Below are positions 43,731 through 52,872 of a stretch of DNA of 64,000 nucleotides, in pieces. The position numbers and the translations under genes were made by a program. Numbering within the stretch: the stretch's first letter is position 1; every line of letters starts with the position of its first letter. This DNA comes from JBEVJK01 sp963791325. Its GTDB lineage: Bacteria > Pseudomonadota > Alphaproteobacteria > Rhizobiales > Rhizobiaceae. The notes below the pieces were generated by a model that made no database searches, had not been told where the DNA came from, and saw nothing but the letters and a program-made list of their open reading frames with translations. The stretch spans positions 62,001 to 126,000 of the forward strand of contig CAWBRU010000021.1 of the NCBI GenBank assembly GCA_963791325.1, written 5' to 3'.

Positions 43731-46670
43731 ATGAGCCAGACTTCCGAGAAGATCGACTACTCGACCACCCTGTTTCTGCCGCAGACCGATTTCCCGATGC
43801 GCGCCGGCCTGCCCGAGAACGAGCCGAAGACCGTCGCGCGCTGGGCGGCGATGAATATGTATCAGCGGCTGCGCGCCGATGCCGCCGGCCGCCCGCTCTA
43901 TGTGCTCCACGACGGGCCGCCCTATGCCAACGGCAATATCCATATCGGCCATGCCTTGAACAAGGTGCTCAAGGACGTCATCAGCCGCTCGTTCCAGATG
44001 CGCGGCTACGACGCCAACTACGTGCCCGGCTGGGACTGCCACGGTCTGCCGATCGAGTGGAAGATCGAAGAGGACTATCGCGCCAAGGGCAAGAACAAGG
44101 ACGAGGTGCCGGTCAACGAGTTCCGCCGCCAATGCCGCGATTTCGCCAGCCATTGGATCAAGGTGCAGACCGAAGAGTTTCGGCGGCTGGGGGTCGAGGG
44201 CGACTTCGCCCATCCCTACACGACCATGGCGTTCCACGCCGAGGCGCGCATCGCCGGCGAACTGATGAAATTCGCCATGTCCGACCAGCTCTACCGCGGC
44301 TCCAAGCCGGTGATGTGGAGCGTGGTCGAGCGCACCGCGCTGGCCGAGGCCGAGATCGAATACCACGACTATGAGAGCGACACGATCTGGGTGAAGTTCC
44401 CGGTGATCGGCGGGCCGCTCGATGGCGCCTCCGTGCTGATCTGGACGACCACGCCCTGGACGATCCCCGGCAACCGCGCCGTGAGCTTTTCGCCGCAGAT
44501 CGCTTATGGACTCTACGCGGTCGCCGCCGCCGAGAACGACTTCGGTCCCCAGCCCGGCGAGCGCCTGATCATCGCCGATGCGCTGTCGGCCGACGCCGCG
44601 GCGAAGGCCAAGGTCACGCTCAACCGCCTTGCCGACATCGCGGCGCCGGATCTTGCCGCGCTCACCCTTGCCCATCCGCTCGCCGGGCTCGCCGGCGGCT
44701 ACGGCTTCGAGGTGCCGATGCTGACAGGCGAGCATGTCACCGACGATGCCGGCACCGGCTTCGTCCACACCGCGCCGAGCCATGGCCGCGAGGACTTCGA
44801 CACCTGGACGGCTGCAGCCGCCGGCCTGGCCGCGCGCGGCATCGACACCCGTCTGCCGTTCACCGTCGACGATGCCGGCTATTTCACCGCCGATGCGCCC
44901 GGTTTCGGCCCGGACAGGCAAGGGGGTGCGGCGCGCGTCATCGACGACAAGGGCAACAAGGGCGACGCCAACAAGGCCGTCATCGCGGCGCTGATCGATG
45001 CGGGCATGCTGTTTGCCCGCGGCCGCCTCAAGCACAGCTATCCGCACAGCTGGCGGTCGAAGAAGCCGGTGATCTTTCGCAATACGCCGCAATGGTTCGT
45101 CCATATGGACAAGGACCTTGCCGGCTTCGGGCTGAGCGAGCCGGCCGCGCCGGACGTCCCCGACACCTTGCGCAATCGTGCCCTGCGGGCGATCGATGCC
45201 ACCCGCTTCGTGCCGGCCGCCGGTCAGACCCGGCTGCGCGCCATGATCGAGGAGCGTCCCGATTGGGTGCTGTCGCGTCAGCGAGCCTGGGGCGTGCCGA
45301 TCGCCGTCTTCGCCGATGCCGAGGGCAATGTGCTGAAGGATGAGGCGGTCAACCGGCGCATCCTCTCGGCCTTCGAGGCCGAAGGAGCTGATGCCTGGTT
45401 TGCGCCGGGCGCCAAGGCGCGCTTTCTCGGCAACAACGACCCGTCGCGCTGGCACCAGGTCATGGACATCCTCGATGTCTGGTTCGATTCGGGCTCAACC
45501 CATAGGTTCACCCTGGAGGATCGGCCCGACCTCAAATGGCCGGCCGACGTCTACCTCGAAGGCTCCGATCAGCATCGCGGCTGGTTCCACTCCTCGCTGC
45601 TGGAGAGCTGCGGAACGCGCGGCCGCGCCCCCTACGACACGGTGGTCACCCATGGCTTCACCATGGACGAGGACGGCCGCAAGATGTCGAAGTCGCTCGG
45701 CAACACGGTGGTGCCGCAAGACGTCATCCGCCAGTCCGGGGCAGACATTCTGCGCCTCTGGGTGGTGACCACCGACTACTGGGAGGACCAGCGGCTCGGC
45801 AAGACCATCCTGCAGACCAACATCGATGCCTATCGCAAGCTGCGCAACACCTTGCGGTGGATGCTCGGCACGCTTGCCCATGACGACGGCGACGAGGTGG
45901 CGCCTGCCGAGATGCCCGAGCTCGAGCGGCTGATGCTGCACCGGCTGGCCGAGCTCGCCGAGATCGTCGAGGCCGGCTACGACGCCTTCGAGTTCAAGCG
46001 GATCACCCGCGCGCTGCTCGACTTCATGGTGGTCGAGCTGTCGGCCTTCTATTTCGATGTCCGCAAGGATGCGCTCTATTGCGATGCCCCCTCGAGCCTG
46101 CGGCGCAAGGCGGCGCTGCAGGTAGTGCGAGCCCTGTTCGAGCGGCTGACCACATGGCTGGCGCCGATGCTGCCCTTCACCATGGAGGAGGCTTGGCTCG
46201 AGCGCTATCCCTCGGCGGAGTCGGTGCATTTGGAGCAGTTTCGCGTTACCCCGCCCGAATGGCGCGACGACGCCTTGGCCGAGAAGTGGCGGCGGGTGCG
46301 GCAGGTGCGACGGGTCGTCACCGGCGCGCTCGAGATCGAGCGGGCGAAGAAGACGATCGGCTCCTCGCTGGAGGCGGCGCCGCGGGTGTTCATCGCCGAT
46401 GCGGCGCTGCGGGCGGCGCTCGACGGCGTCGACCTCGCCGAGGTGGCGATCACCAGCGGCATCGAAGTGGTCGACGGGGCGCCCCCGCACGGTGCTTTCG
46501 TGCTCGACGAGGTTCCGGGCGTGGGCGTCGAGTTCGCCCGGGCGCAGGGCCGCAAATGCGCGCGCTCCTGGCGCTTCACCCAGGATGTGGGCTCGGATCC
46601 GGCGTTTCCCGACGTTTCGGCACGCGACGCGGCCGCTCTTCACGAATTGGCAGCACTTGGCCGGTTATGA
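43731..46670 (+). CDS. ileS: Isoleucyl-tRNA synthetase
   Basis: A class Ia synthetase, 979 residues. GNIHIGHALNK (HIGH at 71-74) and DGRKMSKSLGN (KMSKS at 651-655) are the catalytic signatures. The CP1 editing domain contains LIWTTTPWTIPGNRAV and GTGFVHTAPSHGREDF. The C-terminal end, KCARSWRFTQDVG then FPDVSARDAAALHEL, has only one of the cysteines that form the zinc site in the E. coli enzyme. The gene is alone in its transcript; lspA, which often follows ileS, is not here. Confidence 0.97.
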   Translation: MSQTSEKIDYSTTLFLPQTDFPMRAGLPENEPKTVARWAAMNMYQRLRADAAGRPLYVLHDGPPYANGNIHIGHALNKVLKDVISRSFQMRGYDANYVPGWDCHGLPIEWKIEEDYRAKGKNKDEVPVNEFRRQCRDFASHWIKVQTEEFRRLGVEGDFAHPYTTMAFHAEARIAGELMKFAMSDQLYRGSKPVMWSVVERTALAEAEIEYHDYESDTIWVKFPVIGGPLDGASVLIWTTTPWTIPGNRAVSFSPQIAYGLYAVAAAENDFGPQPGERLIIADALSADAAAKAKVTLNRLADIAAPDLAALTLAHPLAGLAGGYGFEVPMLTGEHVTDDAGTGFVHTAPSHGREDFDTWTAAAAGLAARGIDTRLPFTVDDAGYFTADAPGFGPDRQGGAARVIDDKGNKGDANKAVIAALIDAGMLFARGRLKHSYPHSWRSKKPVIFRNTPQWFVHMDKDLAGFGLSEPAAPDVPDTLRNRALRAIDATRFVPAAGQTRLRAMIEERPDWVLSRQRAWGVPIAVFADAEGNVLKDEAVNRRILSAFEAEGADAWFAPGAKARFLGNNDPSRWHQVMDILDVWFDSGSTHRFTLEDRPDLKWPADVYLEGSDQHRGWFHSSLLESCGTRGRAPYDTVVTHGFTMDEDGRKMSKSLGNTVVPQDVIRQSGADILRLWVVTTDYWEDQRLGKTILQTNIDAYRKLRNTLRWMLGTLAHDDGDEVAPAEMPELERLMLHRLAELAEIVEAGYDAFEFKRITRALLDFMVVELSAFYFDVRKDALYCDAPSSLRRKAALQVVRALFERLTTWLAPMLPFTMEEAWLERYPSAESVHLEQFRVTPPEWRDDALAEKWRRVRQVRRVVTGALEIERAKKTIGSSLEAAPRVFIADAALRAALDGVDLAEVAITSGIEVVDGAPPHGAFVLDEVPGVGVEFARAQGRKCARSWRFTQDVGSDPAFPDVSARDAAALHELAALGRL

Positions 46671-46835
46671 AGCGCGGGCGCCTTTGCCGTGCCTGCTTCT
46701 TGACTTGGCACGGCAGCCGCCTTGTTCTCGCCGAATTCTCGGGCAAGGTGCAAAAATGCCGGCTGGGGGCGCCGGATGCCGTCAGGGGATCGTGAGAGGC
46801 CGTTGTCAGTGATCATTGCCGGGCAGTCGAAGAGA

Positions 46836-47507
46836 ATGCGTGCCAACTCCTGGGTCGGCGCGCCGCTGGTGGTCGCCCTGCTGCCCTTGGGCGGCTGTCT
46901 CGGCTCGCCGACCTACGGCACCGACAAGACGGCCACCGCTCAGCTCGCTTCCGACGTCACCGGCATCCTGTCGCTGGGGCCGAAGCGCAAGCAGCCGATC
47001 GACTACAAGCCGCGCCCGGATCTGGTCCGGCCGGCACCCGGCGAGAAGGAGTCGCTGCCGGCGCCGCAGGACAACGTCACCGTGGCCTCCAATCCCGACT
47101 GGCCCGAATCGCCCGAACAGATGCGTGCTCGCTTGCGGGCCGAGGCGACGGCCAATCAGGACAACCCCAATTACCGCTCGCCGATCGTCTCGGACGTGGC
47201 GCTCAACGAAAGCAAGAGCACCCTGTTGGGGACCGGCGTTGCCAATCGCGGCGAGGATTCCGGCATCAATGAGGGCAAGAACGTCCGCCAGAACCGGGAA
47301 GAGTTCAATCGCCGCGTGGCGATGAACAAGCAGGGCAGCGACACCGACCGCAAATATCTGAGCGAGCCGCCGCTCAGCTATCGCCAGGCCGCACCCACCG
47401 CCCCGACCGGCGATGTCGGCGAGGACGAGTGGAAGAAGGAACGGCGCGCCAAGGCTGCTGCCGGGAAGAGCCAGTGGTCCTGGCGCAATCTGATCCCTGG
47501 TCTCTAG
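46836..47507 (+). CDS. Putative lipoprotein
   Basis: A 223-residue protein with a lipoprotein signal: basic start, hydrophobic VGAPLVVALLPLGG, then lipobox LGGC with Cys about residue 20. The mature protein is polar and Pro/Asn/Lys-rich with no clear domain: TDKTATAQLASDVTGIL, PDYKPRPDLVRPA-like stretches, NPDWPESPEQMRARLRAEAT and, near the end, DEWKKERRAKAA. It lies where other Hyphomicrobiales carry similar proteins between ileS and the M16 peptidases, which suggests an envelope role. ATG 46836 follows GAAGAGA; GTG 46809 is an alternative start. Confidence 0.75.
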   Translation: MRANSWVGAPLVVALLPLGGCLGSPTYGTDKTATAQLASDVTGILSLGPKRKQPIDYKPRPDLVRPAPGEKESLPAPQDNVTVASNPDWPESPEQMRARLRAEATANQDNPNYRSPIVSDVALNESKSTLLGTGVANRGEDSGINEGKNVRQNREEFNRRVAMNKQGSDTDRKYLSEPPLSYRQAAPTAPTGDVGEDEWKKERRAKAAAGKSQWSWRNLIPGL

Positions 47508-47547
47508 GCGAAAAACCTATCCTTCGCACCGGTCCGCTCCGGGCAAG

Positions 47548-48018
47548 TCAGCGCCCGATCCCACGGCGGACTGCGAAGAAGTCGCGCAGCAGGGTCGCTG
47601 CGCGCTGCTCGCTGAATCCGGCATAGACCTCGGGCGCATGGTGGCAGGTCGGCTGGCCGAAGAACCGCACGCCGCTCACCACCGCCCCGCCTTTGTCGTC
47701 GCGGGCGCCGAAATAGAGCCGGCGCAGACGGGCAAAAGAAATCGCTGCCGCGCACATGGTGCAGGGCTCGAGCGTGACGTAGAGGTCGCTGCCCGACAGC
47801 CGCTCGGCGCCGGCCGCTGCCGCGGCGGCGCGGATGACGAGCAGCTCGGCATGGGCGGTCGGATCGGCCAGCTCGCGGGTCCGGTTGCCGGCCTGCGCCA
47901 GCACCTTGCCATCCGCCGCGAGCACGGCGCCGATCGGCACCTCGCCGCGCGCCGCCGCAGCTTCCGCCTCGGCAAAGGCGATTGCCATGAAGTCGGGCCG
48001 GCCGGCCGCGTCGCTCAT
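47548..48018 (-). CDS. tadA: tRNA-specific adenosine deaminase
   Basis: TadA converts A34 to inosine in tRNA-Arg(ACG). The 156 residues have the cytidine-deaminase zinc site: DPTAHAELLVI (His ligand and the catalytic Glu) and LEPCTMCAAAISFARL (two Cys ligands). GEVPIGAVLAADGKVLAQAG and NRTRELADP are typical. It converges with the lipoprotein gene (40 bp between the stops) and is divergent from the pseudouridine synthase gene. Confidence 0.94.
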   Translation of the reverse strand: MSDAAGRPDFMAIAFAEAEAAAARGEVPIGAVLAADGKVLAQAGNRTRELADPTAHAELLVIRAAAAAAGAERLSGSDLYVTLEPCTMCAAAISFARLRRLYFGARDDKGGAVVSGVRFFGQPTCHHAPEVYAGFSEQRAATLLRDFFAVRRGIGR

Positions 48019-48085
48019 TCCCGGTTTTCCGCTCGCGCCTCAGCGGCGATCCTGTTATGAGCGCCGCTCAATCGAGATAGGCCAC

Positions 48086-49432
48086 ATGAACGACGATCCT
48101 GACAAGAGGAAGCGCCGCCCCGGCGCGCCGCGTCCCGGCCGCCGCGAGCGTGAAGCGGGGCGATCGCTGCCGCCGGGCGAAGCCGCGCAGACCGGCGGCC
48201 GCACCGGCGAACGCATCGCCAAGCGGCTGGCGCGGGCGGGCATCGCCTCCCGCCGCGATGCCGAAGGCCTGATTGCCGCGGGGCGTGTCAAGGTCAATGG
48301 CCGCGTGCTCGCTTCGCCGGCCTTCAACGTCGAGCCTGCCGACGTGATCGAGCTCGACGGCGAAGCCATCCCGCCGATCGAACGCACCCGGCTCTTCCTG
48401 TTTCACAAGCCGGCAGGCCTGGTCACCTCCAACCGTGATCCGGAAGGCCGGCGGACCATCTTCGATACATTGCCCAAGGAGCTGCCGCGCCTGATCACCA
48501 TCGGCCGGCTCGACATCAACACCGAGGGGCTGCTGCTGCTCACCAATGACGGCGGGCTTGCCCGGACGCTCGAATTGCCGGCCACCGGCTGGCTGCGCCG
48601 CTACCGGGTGCGGGTTCATGGCCGTCCGGACGAGCAGGCGCTGGCGGGCCTGAGCCAGGGCATCGCCGTCGATGGCGTGTTCTATGGCGCCGTCGAGGCC
48701 GAGCTCGACCGCATCCAGGGCAGCAATGCCTGGCTGACGATCGGCTTGCGCGAAGGCAAGAACCGCGAGGTGAAAGCCATTCTGGGCGCGCTCGGGCTCG
48801 ATGTGACACGGCTGATCCGCGTTTCGTTCGGCCCGTTCCAGCTGGGCGAGCTCGGCAAGGGCGAGGTGGTCGAGATCAAGGGCCGTACCTTGCGCGATCA
48901 GCTCGGCGCGCGCCTGATCGCCCAATCGGGCGCCAATTTCGAGGCCGACATCACCAAGCCGTTCTCGGCCAAGGAGCGCCGGCATCCCGCACCGCGCGAT
49001 GCCGCCCCGAAGGGCCGGCGGCCGACCCCTGAGGAGCCGCTGCGGGTCGGCGAGGGCGGCCTGATCAAGAAGCCGAAATGGCGGCGCGACAGCCGCGCCG
49101 AGGCGCTGCAGCGCCTCTCGACCAAGGGACCGTCGCGTGGCAAGCCGGAGCGGGGCGACAGCCGTTCCGGCCGCACGGAGCGGGTCGAGCCCGGCCGCAC
49201 ACGTTCCTCCAATGTGTGGATGGCGCCCGGCGCCCGGCCGCTCGGCAAGGCAGCCGCCGCCAAGGCTGCCGTCGCCGGCAAGGCAGGCTCGGCCGGCACC
49301 GGGCCGCGGCCCGGCCGTGGGCCGAAGAAAGCCGAACGGCCCGGCCGGCCGAAGCCGAACGGCCCGCGTCCGGGCGGCCAAGACCGCCCGCGCGGCAAGC
49401 GGGGCGGGCCCGGTGCGGATCGTCGGCGGTGA
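48086..49432 (+). CDS. 23S rRNA pseudouridine synthase (RluB/RsuA family) with a long basic tail
   Basis: A 448-residue pseudouridine synthase. A basic N-terminus is followed by an S4 domain (RIAKRLARAGIASRRDAEGL, VKVNGRVLASP) and the catalytic core with IGRLDINTEGLLLLTNDGGL, where Asp is the nucleophile, then REGKNREVKAILGALGLDVT and LIRVSFGPFQLGEL. It ends in about 155 residues of low-complexity Lys/Arg/Gly/Pro sequence, probably an RNA-binding tail. The last 20 bp overlap rsmD. RluB, RluE and RluF cannot be told apart here. Confidence 0.9.
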   Translation: MNDDPDKRKRRPGAPRPGRREREAGRSLPPGEAAQTGGRTGERIAKRLARAGIASRRDAEGLIAAGRVKVNGRVLASPAFNVEPADVIELDGEAIPPIERTRLFLFHKPAGLVTSNRDPEGRRTIFDTLPKELPRLITIGRLDINTEGLLLLTNDGGLARTLELPATGWLRRYRVRVHGRPDEQALAGLSQGIAVDGVFYGAVEAELDRIQGSNAWLTIGLREGKNREVKAILGALGLDVTRLIRVSFGPFQLGELGKGEVVEIKGRTLRDQLGARLIAQSGANFEADITKPFSAKERRHPAPRDAAPKGRRPTPEEPLRVGEGGLIKKPKWRRDSRAEALQRLSTKGPSRGKPERGDSRSGRTERVEPGRTRSSNVWMAPGARPLGKAAAAKAAVAGKAGSAGTGPRPGRGPKKAERPGRPKPNGPRPGGQDRPRGKRGGPGADRRR

Positions 49433-49967
49433 GCTGCGTGGGCGGGCGCTGGCCTCGCCGGGCTCGCATCACACCCGGCCGACATCGGACCGCACGCGTG
49501 AGGCGCTGTTCAACATCCTTGCCCACGGTTACGGCGAACGGCTCGCCGGCGCCCGCGTCCTCGACCTCTTCGCCGGCACCGGCGCGCTCGGTCTGGAAGC
49601 GCTGTCGCGCGGCGCCGCCTTCGCCGTTTTCGTCGAGGAGCGGGCGGATGCGCGCGCCCTGATCCGCGACAATATCGAAGCGCTTGGCCTGCTTGGCCGC
49701 ACCAAGATCCTGCGCCGCGACGCCACTCGGCTGGGCGAAATCGGCTCAGGCAAGCCGTTCGACCTTGTCTTTGCCGATCCGCCTTACGGCAAGGGCCTCG
49801 CCGAGCTGGCGCTGGCGGGCGTCCGGACCGGCGGCTGGTTGGCCGAGCGGGCGCTGGTCGTCGTCGAGGAGAGTGAGGCGGCGGCCTTCGCCCCGGCCGG
49901 CGGCTTCGCGCTGCTGCAATCGCGAAGCTATGGCGACACTGTGATCCATCTGCTGGAACGCGCCTGA
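49413..49967 (+). CDS. rsmD: 16S rRNA (guanine966-N2)-methyltransferase
   Basis: RsmD methylates G966 of 16S rRNA. The 184 residues begin VRIVGGELRGRALASPG, and contain RPTSDRTREALFNIL, the SAM motif VLDLFAGTGALGLEALSRGA, FVEERADA and the catalytic FDLVFADPPYGKGLAE (DPPY). The GTG at 49413 overlaps the upstream synthase by 20 bp and no other start suits the family, so the two are translated together. Confidence 0.93.
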   Translation: MRIVGGELRGRALASPGSHHTRPTSDRTREALFNILAHGYGERLAGARVLDLFAGTGALGLEALSRGAAFAVFVEERADARALIRDNIEALGLLGRTKILRRDATRLGEIGSGKPFDLVFADPPYGKGLAELALAGVRTGGWLAERALVVVEESEAAAFAPAGGFALLQSRSYGDTVIHLLERA

Positions 49968-50049
49968 TTCCGGCCTTCTTTGCAAGCGACAGCATCAGTC
50001 GACGGATAGGCGCACGGGCCTGCCGGCGGCGGAACGAGCGGAGATTTCG

Positions 50050-51417
50050 ATGGCCGATGGCGTGAACACCGCGCGGCGCTTGGGGTGGGCGATCGCCCTG
50101 TTGATCCTGGCCGTGTTGCCGGCCGCAGCTGAGCCGGCCGCCGACAACGGCGTCGCCAACTTCCTGCTCGACAACGGCATGGAGGTCGTCGTCATCCCCG
50201 ACCACCGCGCGCCGATCGTCACCCACATGGTGTGGTACAAGGTCGGCAGCGCCGACGAGCCGCCGGGCAAGTCCGGCATCGCCCATTTCTTCGAGCATCT
50301 GATGTTCAAGGGCACCAAGAACCACAAGGCCGGCGAGTTCGGCGCCAAGATCGCCGAGATCGGCGGCAATGAGAATGCCTTCACCTCCGACGACTACACG
50401 GCCTTCTTCCAGACGGTGACACCGGAAGTGCTCGGCACGATGATGGACTTCGAGGCCGACCGCATGCGCAATCTGATCCTCACCGACGAGGTCATCGCCA
50501 CCGAGCGCGACGTCATCCTGGAAGAGCGCCGTTCGCGCGTCGACAACAGCCCCGACGCGCTGCTCGGCGAGGAGATCGACGCCACCCTCTATCAGAATCA
50601 CCCCTACCGCATCCCGGTGATCGGCTGGCTGCAGGAGATCGAGAAGCTCAACCGCACCGATGCGGTGGCCTTCTACGACCGCTATTATGCGCCCAACAAT
50701 GCGGTGCTGGTGGTCGCCGGCGACGTCGATGCCGCCACGGTGCGCCGCCTGGCCGAGGAGACCTACGGTAAGGTGCCGCGCGGACCAGATCTGCCGCCCA
50801 GGGTGCGCCCGCAGGAACCGGAGCAGAACACCAAGCGCACCGTCACCCTGACCGATCCGCGCGTCTCGGTGCCGAGCTTCCAGAAGAGCTGGGTGGTGCC
50901 CTCCTACGGCAGCGCCAAGACCGGCGAGGCCGAAGCGCTCGACCTGCTCTCCGAGATCCTCGGCGGCGGCTCCCAGAGCCGCATCTATCAGGAGATCGTC
51001 GTCAAGCAGGGCTTGGCCTCGGCGGCCGGCGCTTCGTTCGAGGCGACGGCACTCGATCCCACCGCCTTCGCCATCTACGGTTCGCCGCGCGGCGAGGCCC
51101 AATTGAGCGCTGTCGAGGACGCCATCGATGCGCAGATCCGCAAGATCATCAAGGACGGGGTCACCGACGCAGAGCTGGAGCGGGCCAAGAACCGCTTTGT
51201 GCGCGCCATGATCTTTGCCCGCGACAGCCAGTCGGGCATGGCCAACATCTATGGCTCGACGCTGGCGACGGGCGGCACGGTGGCCGACATTGCCGCCTGG
51301 CCCGACCGCATCCGCAAGGTCACCGCCGCGGATATCCAGGCCGTCGCCGCCAAGTATCTGAACCCCGATCATTCCGTTGCCGGCTACCTGCTGCCGCCGG
51401 GCGAGAAGAAGGACTAG
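50050..51417 (+). CDS. M16 family zinc peptidase (catalytic type)
   Basis: A 455-residue exported peptidase of the M16 (pitrilysin/PqqL/MPP-like) family. A signal peptide spans about residues 1-28 (LGWAIALLILAVLPAAA, then EPA). The inverted zinc motif HFFEH is at residues 79-83 (IAHFFEHLMFKGT), with the further Glu ligand region TERDVILEERRSRVD. The C-terminal half is the second M16 domain with GGGSQSRIYQEIVVKQGLAS. It is followed 3 bp later by a degenerate-type partner, as in the heterodimeric MPP-like pairs. The TAG stop is joined to the palindromic tandem repeat. Confidence 0.92.
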   Translation: MADGVNTARRLGWAIALLILAVLPAAAEPAADNGVANFLLDNGMEVVVIPDHRAPIVTHMVWYKVGSADEPPGKSGIAHFFEHLMFKGTKNHKAGEFGAKIAEIGGNENAFTSDDYTAFFQTVTPEVLGTMMDFEADRMRNLILTDEVIATERDVILEERRSRVDNSPDALLGEEIDATLYQNHPYRIPVIGWLQEIEKLNRTDAVAFYDRYYAPNNAVLVVAGDVDAATVRRLAEETYGKVPRGPDLPPRVRPQEPEQNTKRTVTLTDPRVSVPSFQKSWVVPSYGSAKTGEAEALDLLSEILGGGSQSRIYQEIVVKQGLASAAGASFEATALDPTAFAIYGSPRGEAQLSAVEDAIDAQIRKIIKDGVTDAELERAKNRFVRAMIFARDSQSGMANIYGSTLATGGTVADIAAWPDRIRKVTAADIQAVAAKYLNPDHSVAGYLLPPGEKKD

Positions 51418-51559
51418 AGCATGATCCGGAAAAGTGGCGGCCGGTTTTCCGGCAGGATCATGCTCGATCGAGGAATCAGCATGATCCGGAAAAGTGGCGG
51501 CCGGTTTTCCGGCAGGATCATGCTCGATCGAGGAATCAGCATGATCCGGAAAAGTGGCG
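51418..51559 (+). repeat. Tandem 60-bp palindromic repeat forming the start of an M16 gene
   Basis: Lines of 60 bp starting at 51421 and 51481 are identical, and a third copy begins at 51541 for 19 bp. Each unit has outer arms ATGATCC and GGATCAT, inner arms GGAAAA and TTTTCC, and then CGATCGAGGAATCAGC, which serves as a ribosome-binding site for the next ATG. The plan is that of the other palindromic elements in this window but the outer sequence differs. All three ATGs are in one frame (20 codons apart). Confidence 0.9.
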
Positions 51560-52872
51560 TCGCCGGGCTCGTCGGGCTTTGCGTCTCGCTCCTCGCTCAG
51601 GCGCCTGCCGCGAAGGCCGCGATGGCGATCCAGGATGTCACCTCGCCGGGCGGCATTCATGCCTGGCTGGTCGAGGACCATTCGGTGCCGATCGTCACCT
51701 TGCGCCTGGCCTTCCGCGGCGGCAGTACCCAGGATCCCGCCGGCAAGGAAGGGATCGTCAACCTGATGTCCGGCCTGATGGACGAGGGTGCGGGCGATCT
51801 CGACAGCCACGCGTTCCAGCAGCAGCTCGACGACGCCGGTGCCGAGATGCGCTTCGACGCCGGCCGCGACGCCTTCTACGGCTCGTTGCGCATGCTCGCC
51901 GATCAGAAGGACGAGGCGCTCGAGCTGTTGCGCCTGGCGCTGACCGAACCGCGCTTCGACCAGGCGCCGATCGACCGGATTCGCGCCCAGATCGTCTCCG
52001 GCATCGATGCCGACGCCAACGATCCCTCGGCCGCCGCCCAGACGGCCTGGTCCAAGGCGCTCTACGGCAACCATCCCTATGCCCGCCGCGAAGAGGGCGA
52101 AAAACCGGCGCTGGCCAGCGTCACCCCCGCCGATCTCCAGGCGCTGCACAAGCGTCTTTTTGCCCGTTCCGACCTGATCATCGGCGTGGTTGGCGCCATC
52201 GATGCCGAGACGCTGAAGCGCGACCTCGACAAGGTGTTCGGCGCTTTGCCGGAAAAGGCCGAGCTGGTCGCGGTCGAGGACGTCAAGCCCAAGCTCGACC
52301 AGCAGATCCGCATCGCCTACGACTTGCCGCAAACCACCCTGCAGCTCGCCTATCCCGGCATTGCCCGCGACGACCCGCAGTTCTTCGCGGCGTTTCTGAT
52401 GAACCACATTCTCGGCGGCGGCAGCTTCACCTCGCGGCTGTTCGAAGAGGTACGCGACAAGCGCGGGCTGGCCTACAGTGTCGATTCCATGCTGATCAAC
52501 AACGACCACTCGAACGGCCTGGTGATCGCGACAGCAACCCGCTCCGACCGCGCCGCCGAGACCCTTCAGGTGATCCGCGACGAGGTCAAGCGCATCCTCG
52601 CCGATGGCGTTACCGAGGAGGAGCTGGCGGCAGCGAAGAAGTATGTGATCGGCTCCTACGCGATCAACAATCTCGACACGTCGAACGGCATTGCCGGCAC
52701 CATGGTGGAACTGCAGCTCGATGATCTCGGCATCGACTACGTCGCCCGGCGCAGGGCCGAGATCGACAAGGTCACGGTCGCCGACGTCGACGCCGCGGCC
52801 CGCCGCCTGCTGTCGACGGAGCCGGCGGTGATGGTCGTCGGCCCGTCCGGACCGGTGGGAGGCAAGGGATGA
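51541..52872 (+). CDS. M16 family peptidase-like protein (non-catalytic type)
   Basis: A 443-residue M16 protein without the HxxEH zinc motif: the equivalent segment reads GIVNLMSGLMDEGAGDLDSH. It keeps the second-domain features GGGSFTSRLFEEVRDKRGLA and YSVDSML, which fit a partner subunit for the active M16 protein upstream. A signal peptide follows the start: basic MIRKSG, hydrophobic VAGLVGLCVSLLAQAPAAKA. I chose the third ATG (51541) because a longer start would put 40 charged residues before the signal peptide; ATGs at 51421 and 51481 are equally furnished in frame. The first 6 codons come from the repeat. It overlaps patatin by 4 bp. Confidence 0.88.
   Translation: MIRKSGVAGLVGLCVSLLAQAPAAKAAMAIQDVTSPGGIHAWLVEDHSVPIVTLRLAFRGGSTQDPAGKEGIVNLMSGLMDEGAGDLDSHAFQQQLDDAGAEMRFDAGRDAFYGSLRMLADQKDEALELLRLALTEPRFDQAPIDRIRAQIVSGIDADANDPSAAAQTAWSKALYGNHPYARREEGEKPALASVTPADLQALHKRLFARSDLIIGVVGAIDAETLKRDLDKVFGALPEKAELVAVEDVKPKLDQQIRIAYDLPQTTLQLAYPGIARDDPQFFAAFLMNHILGGGSFTSRLFEEVRDKRGLAYSVDSMLINNDHSNGLVIATATRSDRAAETLQVIRDEVKRILADGVTEEELAAAKKYVIGSYAINNLDTSNGIAGTMVELQLDDLGIDYVARRRAEIDKVTVADVDAAARRLLSTEPAVMVVGPSGPVGGKG

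Noticed and set aside
46671..46835. lspA between ileS and the lipoprotein gene
   Set aside because: The gap is too short for a signal peptidase II, and no frame there holds membrane helices.
51421..51560. CRISPR array
   Set aside because: The units are directly adjacent with no spacers, only two and a third copies, and no cas gene is near.
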